DNA from: Rosellinia necatrix | Lineage: Eukaryota; Ascomycota; Sordariomycetes; Xylariales; Xylariaceae | Reading direction: 5' to 3' | Length of the DNA stretch: 64,000 nucleotides | NCBI GenBank assembly: GCA_021209875.1 | Contig: JAGYVD010000010.1 | Coordinates: 434,001 to 498,000, forward strand | Shown: positions 50,678 through 64,000 of the stretch, piece by piece | Position numbering within the stretch: the stretch's first letter is position 1 | Layout of the letters: each line of letters opens with the position of its first letter | The notes under the pieces: model-generated | The model's database searches: none | What the model was told of the DNA's origin: nothing | What the model saw: the letters and a program-made list of their open reading frames with translations, nothing else | Translations under genes and position numbers: made by a program

Positions 50678-53600
50678 CAATATAAACAATAATATAAATA
50701 ATAATAAAAATAATAAAAGTTATAATAAAAAAATATAAATTTGCTTAATAAAATTTTTTTTAAATATTTTAACGCTAAAAGCTGTTAATAAATAAATTAA
50801 TTATAAATTAAGTTTAAATTTAATACGTGATAACTTAAATATTAAATAAAAATATATAATATAAAATATTTTTAAATAGTTTAATTATTTTATATTTTAT
50901 TATAAACTTAATATAAATTTAATATATAATAATATATATTTTTTTTATTTAATAGTCTAGAGCAAATTTGCTGCAAATTTATTATATAATTAATTAAATA
51001 TATTACTGCTAGATTTTATTAAAATTAAAAGCAAATTTGCAACAAATTTAATATTTATATTAAATATATTTATTTATTTATTAATAAAAACAAATTTAAT
51101 ATAAATTTAATATTAAATAAGCTTTTAAAATAAAATAATAAATATATTTAAAATTTAATTTTTATTAGTTTTTATAATATAAAATAGTTTAAGCTTATAT
51201 TAAATATAAAATATTTATTAGTTTTTAATATTTTAATTAAAAATATTTTATAATAACGTTTTATTATATTTAATATTTAACGGTTTAAAAGTTTTATATT
51301 ATTTTTATTTATGCTTATATTATATATATATTAAACAGCGCTTTATTTAAAACTATAATTTAAATATAATAAACAGTTTTATAAAATTTAAAATATTTTA
51401 GTTTTTAAAAAACGTTATATATAAAATAAAAAATAGTAATAAATAGTATATATATATTAAAATAATACTTTATTTTAAAAATTTACTACGTAAATAATTA
51501 AATATAATAAGCTATTTATAACGTTTATTATTATATTTATTTTAAAGCGTTTTTATTTATTTTTATTTTATATAATAATATTTAAAAATAGTTTTTATTT
51601 ATTAAAAATTAAATTAATAATTTTAATAAGCTTAAAGCAGCTTATTTATAAAGCTTTTATAAGTTGGATTTATTATATATAATTTTATTTAATTATAAAA
51701 AGCTGTGCTAAATTATTATTAAAGCTGCGTTAGCTATTAGTTTATTATATAAGTTTTTATTTGTTATAATTTTATTTAATATTAGTTTAATTAAAAGTTG
51801 TTTTAAAATTAAAGCTTTAATAAAGTTGTTTTATTTATAAAAAAAAATATACTGCTTTTTAAATTAAATATTTAATATATAAATATTTAAAAATTTATAT
51901 GTTTAAAAATAAATTAATATAAATTAAATATAATATAAATATATATTTATTTAAAGTTAAGCTTTAAACAAGCTGTTATAAAAACTAAATATATAATTAT
52001 ATATATATAAAATAAAAGTTTATATTAATATAAACTAAGCTAGCTTGTTTTAATAAAAATATTAGTTTTTATATAAGTTTATTATAACATTATATATTTT
52101 TAAGTTAAATTTATTAAACTTATATATAATAAATAAATATAATTATTTTTAAAACAGAATAAATTACTGCTTTAGATTTTGTTTAAAAACATAAAATTAA
52201 ATTATTTTTAATAAAAACTATTAATTAAAACATAAGTTAATAATTATTATAAATTTAGCTTAAAATAAAATATTAGTTAAATTATTATTTTATAATATAA
52301 TCTGTTTAATTTAAAAATAAATATTGTTTTATATAATTAAAATAAATATTTTATAAAACAAATATAATAATAAAAAGTTTTTATAAATATATTAATTAAA
52401 CTAGCTTATATAATTATATTATTTATATAAATAATTCTAATATTAAATATTTAATATATATATTAATATTAAAATATAATTTAAATTATTATAATTTTAA
52501 AATATTAATATTTTATAATGTTTTATTTTTAAACGTAAATAATTATAAGCTTAGTTTTTAAAAATAAATAACGCTATATATTAATTATAAATATTTATTT
52601 TTATTTTAAACTAAAATTTATAAAGTTTTAATTTTAAAACGTTTATAAATAAATAATAAATTAAATAGTTGTTTATATTTAATATAAATATTTTATTAAA
52701 ATTTTTAAAACGTTAAGCTATTAAATAAAGTTTTATATTATATATTTAAATAATAGTTAAAGCAGCTATAAATTAAATTTAAATAGTAATGCTTACACGT
52801 TATAAAAAAGCTCTGCTAATTAAAATTATTATAATATAAAAGCTTAAATAGTTTACAACTTTTTAGTTTTTTATAAAATATTTATAGTTTTAACATTATT
52901 TTAAATATAATTTGTTTTATTTTTTATTTTTTTATTAATAAATTATATTTATATTAAAAACGTATTAATTTTAATATTAAAAACTTTTATATAAATGTTT
53001 TTATAGTTTTTATTATAGTTTAAAATTAAGTTTAGCATGTTTAAAAAACGGTTATATTTTTAATAAATATTAAATATTTTTAAATATATAATATAAATAT
53101 TATAAAAATAAAGTTGTTTAAATAATATATTATTAATATAAATAGAAAAAAGCTTTTAAAATTTAATATAAACTTTTAATAAATAAGTTAAAAATAAAAA
53201 AGCTGTATATAAGCTAAACAAAAATAATTTTTATAAAAAACTTTAATTTTTATTTAAATTTAAGCAGTATTTATTATAAAAATATAACTAAAATTAATTA
53301 AAACATGTTTTTAAGTTTTTTTAATAAAATATATATTTAAACCTGCGGTTTAAACTAAATTAAATATTTATTATATTATTAAATATTTAAGCGCTATTAT
53401 TTTAAATTAAATTTAATTATTAATTAAGCTGTTTTTAAAAAAACAAGTAGTATATTTAATATTATTTTTAAAATTTTTAAAACTAAGCTTAAAAAAGCAA
53501 ACTAAGCCTGCGGAGCTATTTTATTTTATAATTTAATTTTATATTAAATCTGCTTTAATTTATTATTTAATTATTAAATAGTTTTTATTAGCTAATTTTA

Positions 53601-54484
53601 AATTATTTAAGCGGCTTAAATTAAAATAGTTTTTATAATTTAAATAAATTTTATAATATAAAATATTAATTAATAGTTTTTTAAGTTATTTAAATAATTT
53701 TATAATATTTTTATTAAAATTTAAATCAAAAAAAATAAAAAGCTATAAATAAAAATCTATTTAATTAAAAACTTTAAACTTTAATATTATATTTACTACA
53801 GGTTTAAATAATAGTTTTAAAGCTAATATTATTATTTAAATAATTAATAATATTTTAGGTTGTTTTAAAATAAATATAAGTTAAGTTTTAATTAAATTAT
53901 TAAGCTATAACTAGGTTATAAAACAGCTGATTTATTTTAAGTTTTTTTTTTAATATAAGCTGGTTTTTTATATATGTTTTTATAATAATAGCATATATGC
54001 TTATAGCAATATAAAATCGGGCTAATTTTAATATAGTTATAATTATTTTATTTATTATAAAGTTTATTTTTTAATAAAATATATTTAAACATAAATTATT
54101 TTTAGTTTAATTTATTATTAAATTAACGCAGTTTATTATTTTTAAAGCTATAATTAATAAATAGCTAAATTTTTATTTTTAATTTTATTTTAATTATAAA
54201 GCAGCTATATATAAAGTTATTAAATAATGTTTTATATAAGCTGTTATAAAAAATTATTATTTTTAGTTTATATATTAAATTTAGTTTATATATTATATAA
54301 ACAAAATTGTTTATAACTAAAGCTATATATAATTATAATTTAAATAATTATATATAAATTATTATAAAAGTTAAAAATTTTATATTTAAATAAAATATTA
54401 TTTTTATATATTTTAATTTAAAAATATTATTTATATTATAATATTTTTTTTAATTTATATATAAAACTATAGCTATATTTAAAA
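49728..54484. other. AT-rich stretch without identifiable gene
   Basis: Almost pure A+T. A short motif resembling AAATTTAATATTAATTTA recurs irregularly between about 50,100 and 51,110. With 62,628-63,210 it may be the remains of one roughly 5.3-kb insertion interrupted by the element at 54,485, but I found no terminal repeats. Confidence 0.55.
50640..50673. repeat. AAT trinucleotide microsatellite
   Basis: About eleven copies of AAT, followed by looser AAT/AAC/ATA sequence to 50,720. Confidence 0.9.
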
Positions 54485-54600
54485 TGACACAGTCAGGAAG
54501 GGGCTCTTTATCTAGCTAGCGCAGCTAGCTAGATAAGGATTATGTAGATTAGATAAAGTACTAGCCTAAAGCTTCTGGTCCTTGCGGGACCAGAAGCTTT
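54485..54600 (+). repeat. Left LTR (partial) of family A
   Basis: Begins TGACACAGTCAGG and retains both hairpins with little mutation. Homology to the other copies ends in a T-run after the second hairpin, so the inner 70 bp is deleted or replaced. Confidence 0.75.
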
Positions 54601-57600
54601 TTTTTTTTTATGCCGGCAGATAAAACACGCTTAGTTTTTTAACGTCCGCGTATATTTAAACCTTAATACAGCTTTTTTTTATATTTTAAGCAGCGCTGTT
54701 TATAAAAAAAGTAGAATTGCTAGCTTTTAAGCTTAACTGTTGCTAGCAAAATCTATTAATATTTATTTTATAGATTTAATAGTTCGATCGATTTAATAAA
54801 TCTTACGTTAGCTAATTAATTAATTATTATATTTTAAAACAACAGCAGCTAAATTTAACTCTGCATTATATTTTAGATAATACTACCGCATCCGGCTATT
54901 AACATATTAAAATGATCTGTTGTTTTTTTTAAACTTTAATTATTTTAGTATTAAATATTTAATAACTATAGTATTACGATTAGCTGTTTTTTTAAACTTT
55001 AATCAGCATTATATTTAAATAGTAAAAATTATAACTTATAATTAACACTAGCTTTACTCTTTTAAAAGCCTGCGTTAGGTTTTTTAACAAGCACGCAGGT
55101 CTTTAATACTACCTGATTATACTTTTTATTTTATTTTTAATTTTAAAATTTAATTTTATTTTAAAATATATATAAATATAAATTTATAAAACAGCTAATA
55201 ATATTTGTTAGCTTAATTATAAAACAACTTATATATATTTATTTTACTACTAATTTATTTAATAATCGTTAATATGTTAGAGCGTAAAATTAACCCGGAA
55301 TTTTTAACATTTAAAAAGTTCAAAGTAATTTTAATAATTAAAAATTTAACTTTAAAGCTTATAAAAACAGAAAAAATCTTTAGCTTTAGCATAATCTAAT
55401 TTAAGCTATTAGTTTTAAAAATAATGCAGAAAAAACGTTATATTTTGCCGGCAAAACTTAAGTTTATTAAGCTAGCATTTTTTTAATTTATGCAAAAATT
55501 AAAAACTAGAACTATAAATATTAAACATTTTATATTAAAAAAAAAATATAGTTTAAAATAAGTTTAATAATAAGTTTAAACTAAGCAATAATAAAAAATT
55601 ATAAGTTTATATTTTAAACTTGTTTAAAAAACAATATAAAATTAATAAAAAATTTGATAAAAACTTTAAAATTATTGCTTAGTTTAAAACCGAAAAAAAC
55701 AACGTTTAATAATTATAACAGTTTTTCGATTTTTTTTAAAAAAAAATAAATAGTTTTAAAAATTATATCGCTAAAAATATAAATAAATTGTTATAATAGT
55801 AGCAATTTAAATTATAAGATTAAAAATCAGAATTTAAACCGAACAAGCAAGCTTTTAAATTATTTATTCCAGCTATAAACTTTTTATAAAATTAATATAA
55901 CAAATTAAAAAATAATATAACTAAAATAAAAAAAATATGCTAAAAATATTAAAGCAGCAAAAATAATTAATTAATTAATATAATAATTAAAAAATACTAG
56001 AATATTAGCCGATATAAGGACTTTAGCCTTTAAAGCATTTTATTGCGCTATTAATTAGTTATTTAAAGCTGCATTAAATGCAACTAAATATATAGCAGTA
56101 CTACTTGTTTAATTTTAACATTTTAGTTATTAATACCTAACCGCAGCTATATTAGCCTTAGAATTATTGCTTAGATCGTTTATTTTAATAGTTTTAATAA
56201 AACTAGTATAAGTCTTAGTAATAGCACTAGCACTTGTTATTCCAACAGTTTGTTTTAAAATATAAACTATATACCTGTTAATAAAAGCTTTATTTATTAA
56301 AATAATATAACAGCATATAAAATTCTTTATTTTATATTAGTTTAAATATAATATACTTGTAATATTTTTTGTTATAACATTTTTAAAACTATAACATTTA
56401 ACAAGTAATAAAAACTTATTAAAACTATTTTTATTAAATAACAACTTCAGCAATTTAAATAGCTCAGATATAAACGATAAAAAAAAGCGGCAGAAAAAAA
56501 CCTTTAAAAAGACTTTTTAATTAAAAAAGTTAAAATAGCAGAAATAACTATAAATATAAATAAAAAAACTAAAAAAAAAAATATTAAACGTTTAACAGCT
56601 TTGTTTTTTTATTATATAATAATTATATAAAACAGGCTAATATTAACTAGTTTAACTTAAATAAAAAAAATAAAAACGATATAAAAATAATAGCTAATAA
56701 AAATAAGTTTATTTTTATTAACGTATTCTGTTTCGCAGAAAAAGTTAATTTATTTTTTAAAGATTTAAAAGTAGCAGAACAAAATATTTAATAAATTTTA
56801 ATTATATTTTAAACATTGTTAAAAAAACTAGCAGTTTTATAATAAAATAATAAACTAACTATTAATAAACAACTTAAGCTTAAAATATAAAAATTAAACG
56901 TTATTTTAAATAAAATAATTATTTAATTTAATATATAACCTGCTGTAATAATAAAACGTTTTATTTAAACTAAATTATTATTAAAAAACATTATATAACA
57001 AAATACTGCTTTTATTACGTTTATATAAAAAAAACTAAAATATGTTTAAACTATAAAAACTTTAAACGCCGATAATAGAAATTAATATAGCGTTATAATT
57101 ATAATATAAACTAGCATAAACTTTAAAATTAAGTAATATTTTTTTACGCTTAATATAAAAAATATTTTAGTTAAATATATAATTTAAATTGTTAAAACAA
57201 AACTTTTTTTAATAGCAGCAGTAAAAAATAAATATTTACAGGTTAAAAAAAGCAATTAAAACTATAACAGAAAATCTAATTAAAAAAATAAGCAACAGAA
57301 GAACGTAGATTAAAATAAAAATAAAAAAAAGTAGTATAATAAAAATAAAAAAAAAAGCCGTAAGCCCGAATAAAAAAAAAAAAATAATAAGAAAAAAAAC
57401 GGCCGAAATAAACGTAAAAATAAATACGATTGCTATTAAAAAAAAGCGCGTTAATACAGCTAAATTAAACTTGTTAATATTAAACGCAACATTATTTTAT
57501 ATTTTATTTAGTTTTAAATTAAATAACAATAGAGCGTTTATTATAATCGATTATAGCTAATTATATAAATATTATGATCAGGTGTTTAATTTAACATGTA

Positions 57601-60600
57601 ATTAAAGTTAACACGTTATATGTTATATTAAACGTTTAACTAAATATATTTAAAACATGTTATTTTTAATTAAATATATTTGCAAGCGATATAATATATT
57701 ATTTATATTATATAATATATTGTTTTAATATTTATATAAGTGCAATTATTTTAATACTATATTAAAGAATTATATAAAAATTGTTTTTTTTTTAGCAGAA
57801 CTAATTAAAAATATAGTAGTAAAAAAAATTATAAATTTTAAATAAAAAAATGAATCGATTATACTGTCGGTTTAAAAAACGTTTAATAAGTTATATAATT
57901 TTAAAAAAGCAAAAGTAAAAACAATAATTTTTATATTTTAAAATTATTATTAAAAATTTATAAATAATAAAAATATTATTATAAGCCTAAATATAAGTTA
58001 TATTTGCTTAATAATAATAAAATAATTATTAAGCAAATTTAAACATATTTTTAAAAATAAACAGGCCAGATTTAAAAAGTTAAAAATAATAAAATTAAAT
58101 ATAAACAAAAAGCTATATTAAAATTTTATATATTAAGCAATAATAATTATAAATTTTATAATTATTAAAATTTATAAACACGGCTTAAGTTATAAAAAAA
58201 AAAATAATATTAAAATGCTATTAAAAAGCAACTTTTTAAATATTCGCGAAATATTAATCGATTATAATTTAAATGTAGTTATTTTTGCTAATATTAAAAA
58301 TTTTAAAATACTTTTTTAAATGTTTTTTAAAGCAAATTTATGCGTTTATAAAATAATTTTAATATAAAAAGTTATTTTAGCGCCTAAAACATTAATGCTA
58401 GCACCAGCTAAATATAAACTACTACTTAAAAACCAAAATTTTATATTTAAACTATTATAAAAAAATAGTATAGCAGCTTTAATTAAATCTACGACTTTTT
58501 TAAGCGTAATAATTATTAATCTGTTTTTTAAAACTAAAACTATTTTTAAAAACATTTAAATAAATATAATTTAAAAACAACTATATTAAAAATCAGGTAT
58601 TAAAAATATATAAAAAAAATCTTTAAAAGCTGTAATAATAACTGCAGGCTTAACAGCAGCTAAAGCTGTAAATATAGCTAATATATTGCTAATTAACACT
58701 AGTTTATTATTTAATACGTTTTTAAATATTTTATTAGCTATTAATCTTAGTATTTTTATATTTAAAAATATATATATTTAATAATTTCAAATTATTAAAT
58801 ATATATTTATTAGCAGACCTTATATTAATAACTTTTATTATCGCCGTTATTACTGCTAACATGTATTAAAGTTATAACGTAACTTAAAACTTGGACTTAA
58901 CTATAATAAAAACTAGTGCTATCGCTAAAATAATTAATACGTTAAAATAACACGGTATTTTTTTAGCGGGCTTTTTTTCTAACAAAATTTTTAATATAGC
59001 TAACGCGATTAATATAATAAATATAACTAACGTAATTTATATAACAGAAATGCCTGTAGCAAAAACAGGCAAAAAGTTAAACAAAGCATTAAAGCTTAAA
59101 ATTTAAAAAGTCCTGTTAATACTAAGTATAAAAAAGCCTAATAAAAAAAACGAAGTTAAAGCCTTAAATAAACAGTTTATTTATATAAAAAAAGATATTA
59201 TAGCACTAGAAATTTTTAAATAGTTAAAAAAAATACCGGATATTTAAAAAAACTAAAGTATTATTAATATATTAAAAAAAAGAACAAATAAAAATCCTTT
59301 TAATAAACAATTAGCAATAAATAAAGCTAAATTCTTAATTATATTTTTTTAATATATGCGATTAAAAAGCAGTTAATATAATATTCGATAGATTTTATAA
59401 GCAAAATAAAATAAAATAAATTAATAGTTTTTTTATTTGCATACTTAACTTTTATTATATAGCTTATATATAAAAAAAATTATATTTACGTTTAGTAGTT
59501 AATTTAAAAGTTTTAAATAAAATCGCTGTTTTAAATAATTATTTATTATTATTATAATTTATAATTATCGCGTTAATTAAAAAAAAAATATTTAATTATA
59601 GTAAATATAACCGTATTTTTTATTAATTTATAATTTATTTTAATTATTAAAACCGATTTATAATAATAAGTCCTTAAAAACTGGAGCAATTAATAATAGC
59701 TTTAATAAGATTTTATAACACGTTTACATATATTTAACGTTTTATAAATAAATTGCTTCGTTTTTATAAACATTATTATAAAACTTTTATTAATAATATT
59801 ATTATTTTTTAGATATTAAAACAAATTATTTAGCTTATTTATATAATATTTTTATATTATTTAATAAAAATTTTTTTTTTTTTTAAAAAAACTTTTATTA
59901 TATATTTTTTATAAAATTATTAAGCTTTTAAATAAACGTTTTAAATATATTAACAACAGAAAAACAGCTAGCAGTATTTAAAAACTTTAAGTTTTTAAAT
60001 TAATTAAAAACTTTAAAGCAATACTTAAAAAGTATAAAATTTTTTTATATATTATTGCTATATTATATTAAAGTTGCAGAACTTTTATAAAAGCGTAAAA
60101 CAGAATTATTTAATAAAAAACATAAAATAAAACAATATAAAGCTAACAATTATAGCAAGTATTAAACATATTATCAATTTATATATTTTAAACTAACTAT
60201 AGCTAAAATAAAATTATTTAAAGCTTTTTAAAACTTAATCTGTTTATATATTACGTTTTATTATTATAATCCCGCAAAAATATTATATATATAAATAAAT
60301 AACTTATTAAAAAAGCTTTAAAATAATATTATTTTATATTAAAAATAAATATATATAAAAACCAGGATTAATAATTTTAAATATATAAGTATTACTAATA
60401 ATATTTTTAAATTATTATATATTATAACTAAAAATAAAATATAAACTTTTTAAACTAAAAATAGCTTGCGTAGTTTAAGCATATTGTCGCTTATAAACTA
60501 TAATTAAAGCTTTAATTAACCTAGTAGTTTTTTTTACTGATTATTTAACAATAAAAAATATATTAAACTAAACTAAGCTTAATAATAGATCTACGGACTA

Positions 60601-62437
60601 TATAAACAAACATTTAATTAACGCGTTTATATATTTATTATAATATAAATTATAAATATATTATATTTTAAACAGACTAAACTTTGTTTTAAATATATTT
60701 AATTAATTAAAAATATTATTAATTTAATAAATATTAAAAAAATAGTCTGAACAAATAAAAAACTAGTACTAAATAATATATAAATAATATATTTAAAACC
60801 AGTAATAAAAAAACAGTAAAAGCTAAAATTATAATAGATTATATTAAAGATCTTAAGTATTAAAAAGTTCTAAAAGCGATCTATAAAAATAATAAAAACG
60901 TTATAAACTTTTTAAGCTTAAATATTTTTTGTAATTATAAACAATTTATTATATAACGTTAATTAAAAAATAAGCATAGATTATATATATTTAAAAACAA
61001 ATAATTAAATTTTTAATAATAGCATATAATAATAAATACTATTTTAATAAACAGCGTATAATAAAAAAATTAAAGCTTTATATAATTAAATTAAAAACTT
61101 ATAAAGTAAAAGCATACCTAGATTATTACAACAAATATAAGTTATATAATACTAGCAAAAAAAAGCTGCATAATAATTATTAACCTATTTAACTAAAAAA
61201 TATTAAGCTAATAAAAACAATTATAATAAACTTTATTATAAGCTTATTTAAAATATTATTTTTAGCTATATTATAATAATTAAAAAATCTAACTATTATA
61301 ATATATTAATAATAATAATATATATTATATTAAAACGTTTATTATTTATATTTAGCAACAAAAAATACTTTGCTAAAAACTAGGCAAAAATATTAGCTAA
61401 ATAATTCCTGTTATTTAATTAAAACGTATTAAGCGGCATTATTTTTAATTAAAATTATAAATTTACTTTTAAATTTTAAATAAAGCTTTAAAAAACTATA
61501 AAAGCAAAACTTTTAATAACAACTTTTTATTATTTATAAAATAATAAATTGTTTAAATAAAAAATTAAATAATAAAATTGTTATTTAATACTATATATAT
61601 ATATATTTAAACCGCAAATAAGTAAATATGTTGCTATTTTTTACAGTAAAACTTAAATAAAACATACTTAGAATTTATTAAATTATTAGCTTATAAACAG
61701 CTTTTTAAATTTTAGCTACTTAAACTAAATAAAGTTTTTGCTAATATAAAAATAAGTATAACTATTAAAAACATTTAATTTATATAAAAATATTTTTATA
61801 AAAATATAAAATTAGCTATAAATTTTGCAGCAGCACATATAAAATAATACTATAATAACAAGCATAAATTAATAAAATTTAATATAAAAAATAAAATATA
61901 TTTAAAGCTTTATTTAAAATATTATTTTTTTAAAAAGCTATTTAAAAAATATTTTTAATAACGCGCAAAGCTATAAAAAATTAAAAAAAAAGTTAGTAAA
62001 TTAGCTTATAAATTAAAATTATTAAAAACTTTTAATATTTACTTTATTATTTTAGTCGCGCACTTATTACTTAAAAAAACAGATAAGAATTTTTTTTATC
62101 GAAAAATACTAGTACTAGGCCCGGTGTTTAAAAAGCAGGACTTAAAAAAAAAATAATTTATTTAAGATTAAAATAATTTTTAAGCATTAAATAAACCGTA
62201 CTAAAAACAGATTTAATTATTTTATTAAATAAAAAAAAATATAGTTATAAAAACAACTAGTAAAAATCGGAGTAATAACTGCGTAGCATTAAAAAACTAA
62301 TTAAAAAATATTAAAATTAAAAAAAAATAGACCTCGGCTAGAAAAATTAAAAAAAAGCTGTAGCTGACCTTATAAACAATAAAAAAAAAGTTATATAGTT
62401 ATTAAAAACAATAACGCTTTATTATAGCCCCAGCACT

Positions 62438-62622
62438 TAATATAATTAAAAAAAGGGGCTTTTTATCTAGCTAGCGCAGCTAGCTAAATAAAAATTGTGT
62501 AGATTAAATAAAGTATTAGCTTAAGGCTTCTAGTCCCTGCAGGACCAGAAGCCCTTCCTTCTTTAATTTTATATCACATTTTTACAGACTTAATACTACA
62601 CTACCCTTAGTAATCCTTACTA
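62438..62622 (+). repeat. Right LTR of family A
   Basis: The inner (left) end is RIP-mutated (TAATATAATTAAA against TGACACAGTCAGG). The outer part is closer to normal (GGCTTCTAGTCCCTGCAGG, CACTACCCTTAGTAATCC). Both hairpins are still visible. Confidence 0.75.
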
Positions 62623-62627
62623 TAAAA

Positions 62628-63210
62628 TATATATATTATTTATTTATAGCTTAATTAAATTTATTAATTTAAAATTGCTATAAAATATTATTATAATCTA
62701 TTTTTAATTAATTTTAAAAACTAGCTTATTATTAATTAAATTATAAAAATAACTTATATATTTTAGCAGACTTAAAATTTAAGTTTAAGCTTTTTAAACA
62801 AGTTAAATTTAATTTAATTTTAAATTTAAATCGGTTTAGCTAAAGTTTTTTTTTTTTTTTTACGTTTAAAATATTATAAGCAAAAATATAGCTTGCGTTA
62901 AGCGATTTTTTTTTTTAAAAATAAAAAAATGTTTATTATATTAGCTCTAGCTTGTTTTTTTAAAAAAAGTTGCAGGTTTAATTTAATATAAATATAAGTT
63001 AATAGTAAGCTAAAAATTATAATATTATTTATATTATTAAAAAATTTAGTTTATATAGTTATTAAAAATAAAGTTTTAGCTTATATATTTTTTGCTACGT
63101 TATTAGTTTTAAAACAAAAAAATATTATTATAAATATAATATTGTTATAGCTTTTAAACGTTTTTTTAATATTAAAATGTTTAATTTATTATTTTTTCTT
63201 TTGTTCTAAT
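62628..63210. other. AT-rich edge next to bioB
   Basis: About 580 bp of AT-rich DNA with no gene. It changes abruptly to normal composition near 63,211. Confidence 0.6.
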
Positions 63211-63312
63211 AAACAAATTCGGGGCTATTTCGAGCTTAATATGCTTGAGAGTTAGAGTTGTAAAAAGGGAAGTTGGGTGGTGGAGCCCTGACCCTAGTAG
63301 AACCTAATCATT
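63211..63312. repeat. Tandem duplication unit 2, right part (intact)
   Basis: The unmutated 3' flank of bioB, ending 30 bp from its stop codon. An AT-converted copy in the same orientation lies at 49,444-49,543, with a 2-bp difference in an A/G run. Nearly all other differences are C/T or G/A. Confidence 0.75.
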
Positions 63313-63342
63313 AATAAATATCTACGCATCCTGCTCTAGAGC

Positions 63343-64000
63343 CTAGACCTGCGCACTGACCCTTCGTCCTTCATTATCTCCCAGGATGATGTCGTCGCAA
63401 TGCAGAAGACCAGAGTCAACCAGGGTATTGCTTTTACCTGTGCGAAGAGGCTCCAGACCCCATCGACTGAACATTGCCTTGTCCTCATCCCAACCGTTGC
63501 AATCCGTAGTCAACATTTTCTCCCCCGTAAAAATGGCGTTCGCGCCGGCCATGAAGCACAACATCTGCTCGCTCTCGGGCATCGTCACTCTCCCAGCCGC
63601 CAATCGAATGATCGTCGCGGGCATCACTAGTCTGGCCGTGGCTATACAGCGGACGAGGTCCTCCAACTTGACGGGTTCTTGGCCGAACATAGGTGTCCCC
63701 TTGATGGGAACTAATTTATTCACGGGGAATGATTCGGGGTGCTCTGGAAGCGTAGCCAGAGTGTGGATCAGTCCGACGTGGTCGGTCTGTGGCACTTCCC
63801 CAAGGCCCAGAATGCCGCCGCTACAGACGTGGATGCCCGCGTCTCTCACATTCTCCAGCGTCTGAAGCCGTTCATCGTATGTCCTCGTCGTGATGACTTT
63901 CGAGTAATGTTCTCTTGATGTGTCAAGGTTGTGATTGTACGCGGTTAAACCTGCCTCCTTGAGCTGCTTGGCTTGCTCTTTGTCGAGCACTTTGGTGTCC
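63343..64000 (-). CDS. bioB: Biotin synthase, C-terminal part
   Basis: The frame is open from the right edge to a TAG at 63,343-63,345, giving about 218 residues of the C-terminal part. The N-terminus, including the CxxxCxxC motif that binds the radical-SAM cluster, lies beyond the window. Clear BioB motifs: YNHNLDTS, SGGILGLGE, NKLVPIKGTPM, IRLAAGRVTMPE (this Arg region holds the 2Fe-2S ligand in bacterial BioB), QMLCFMAGANAIFTGEKMLTT, and NGWDEDKAMFSRWGL. It inserts sulfur into dethiobiotin to make biotin; fungal BioB is normally mitochondrial, which cannot be checked here. No intron interrupts this part. It converges on bioF across a 14-kb AT-rich block, and together with bioDA it completes the late biotin pathway. 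Confidence 0.95.
   Translation of the reverse strand, partial: DTKVLDKEQAKQLKEAGLTAYNHNLDTSREHYSKVITTRTYDERLQTLENVRDAGIHVCSGGILGLGEVPQTDHVGLIHTLATLPEHPESFPVNKLVPIKGTPMFGQEPVKLEDLVRCIATARLVMPATIIRLAAGRVTMPESEQMLCFMAGANAIFTGEKMLTTDCNGWDEDKAMFSRWGLEPLRTGKSNTLVDSGLLHCDDIILGDNEGRRVSAQV

Larger units (their letters stand above)
54485..62622 (+). mobile_element. LTR retrotransposon with family A LTRs
   Basis: An 8.14-kb segment bounded by direct repeats of the family A LTR. Identical 5-bp TAAAA lies just outside at 54,480-54,484 and 62,623-62,627. The right LTR is 185 bp, the same length as the solo copy at 9,458-9,642. The left copy is recognisable only for its first 115 bp. The interior is A-rich on the + strand, consistent with plus-strand coding, but no gag or pol motif survives. 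It lies between bioF and bioB. Confidence 0.7.

Noticed and set aside
9458..62622. One giant 53-kb element bounded by the inverted family A repeats at 9,458 and 62,438
   Set aside because: The 9,458 copy has its own flanking ATTTG duplication, and the 62,438 copy pairs better with 54,485 (shared TAAAA flanks). The span would also include the conserved gene island.

Overview
This window looks like nuclear DNA of a filamentous ascomycete (Pezizomycotina). Its genes have short GT-AG introns with CTAAC/CTGAC-like branch sites. They include fungus-specific families: a fused BioD-BioA enzyme, a deuterolysin protease and a fungal rhodopsin-domain membrane protein. The genes lie in balanced-composition DNA, while the rest is extremely A+T-rich sequence of the kind left by repeat-induced point mutation (RIP).

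Layout. Bases 1 to about 31,060 are an AT-rich block without intact genes. I read most of it as degenerate LTR retrotransposons nested inside one another: E (2,830-23,825) contains F (6,317-21,033), which contains G (12,478-19,249). Two lone LTRs (1,211-1,459 and 9,458-9,642) lie with them. Bases 31,060-49,180 are a gene island. In order it holds a GMC oxidoreductase (-), a six-exon rhodopsin-domain membrane protein (+), a small coiled-coil protein (+), a deuterolysin metalloprotease (+), the bifunctional biotin enzyme BioDA (-) and KAPA synthase BioF (+). Bases 49,540-63,210 are a second AT-rich block with another LTR retrotransposon (54,485-62,622). From 63,211 to the right edge the DNA is balanced again and carries the C-terminal part of biotin synthase BioB (-).

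How the genes work together. BioF makes KAPA. BioDA converts KAPA to DAPA and DAPA to dethiobiotin. BioB converts dethiobiotin to biotin. bioDA and bioF are divergent and share a 398-bp promoter region. BioF ends in Ala-Arg-Leu, a peroxisomal targeting tripeptide. bioB faces bioF tail to tail across the second AT-rich block. Traces of a tandem duplication at the edges of that block suggest bioF and bioB were once separated by only about 0.4 kb, and that RIP and transposon insertion pulled them roughly 14 kb apart.

The most informative pattern is at the repeat edges. In almost every LTR pair, and in the duplicated bioF-bioB spacer, the outer half of each copy is nearly unmutated while the inner half carries C-to-T and G-to-A changes. 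All statements come from reading and hand alignment; no database search was run.
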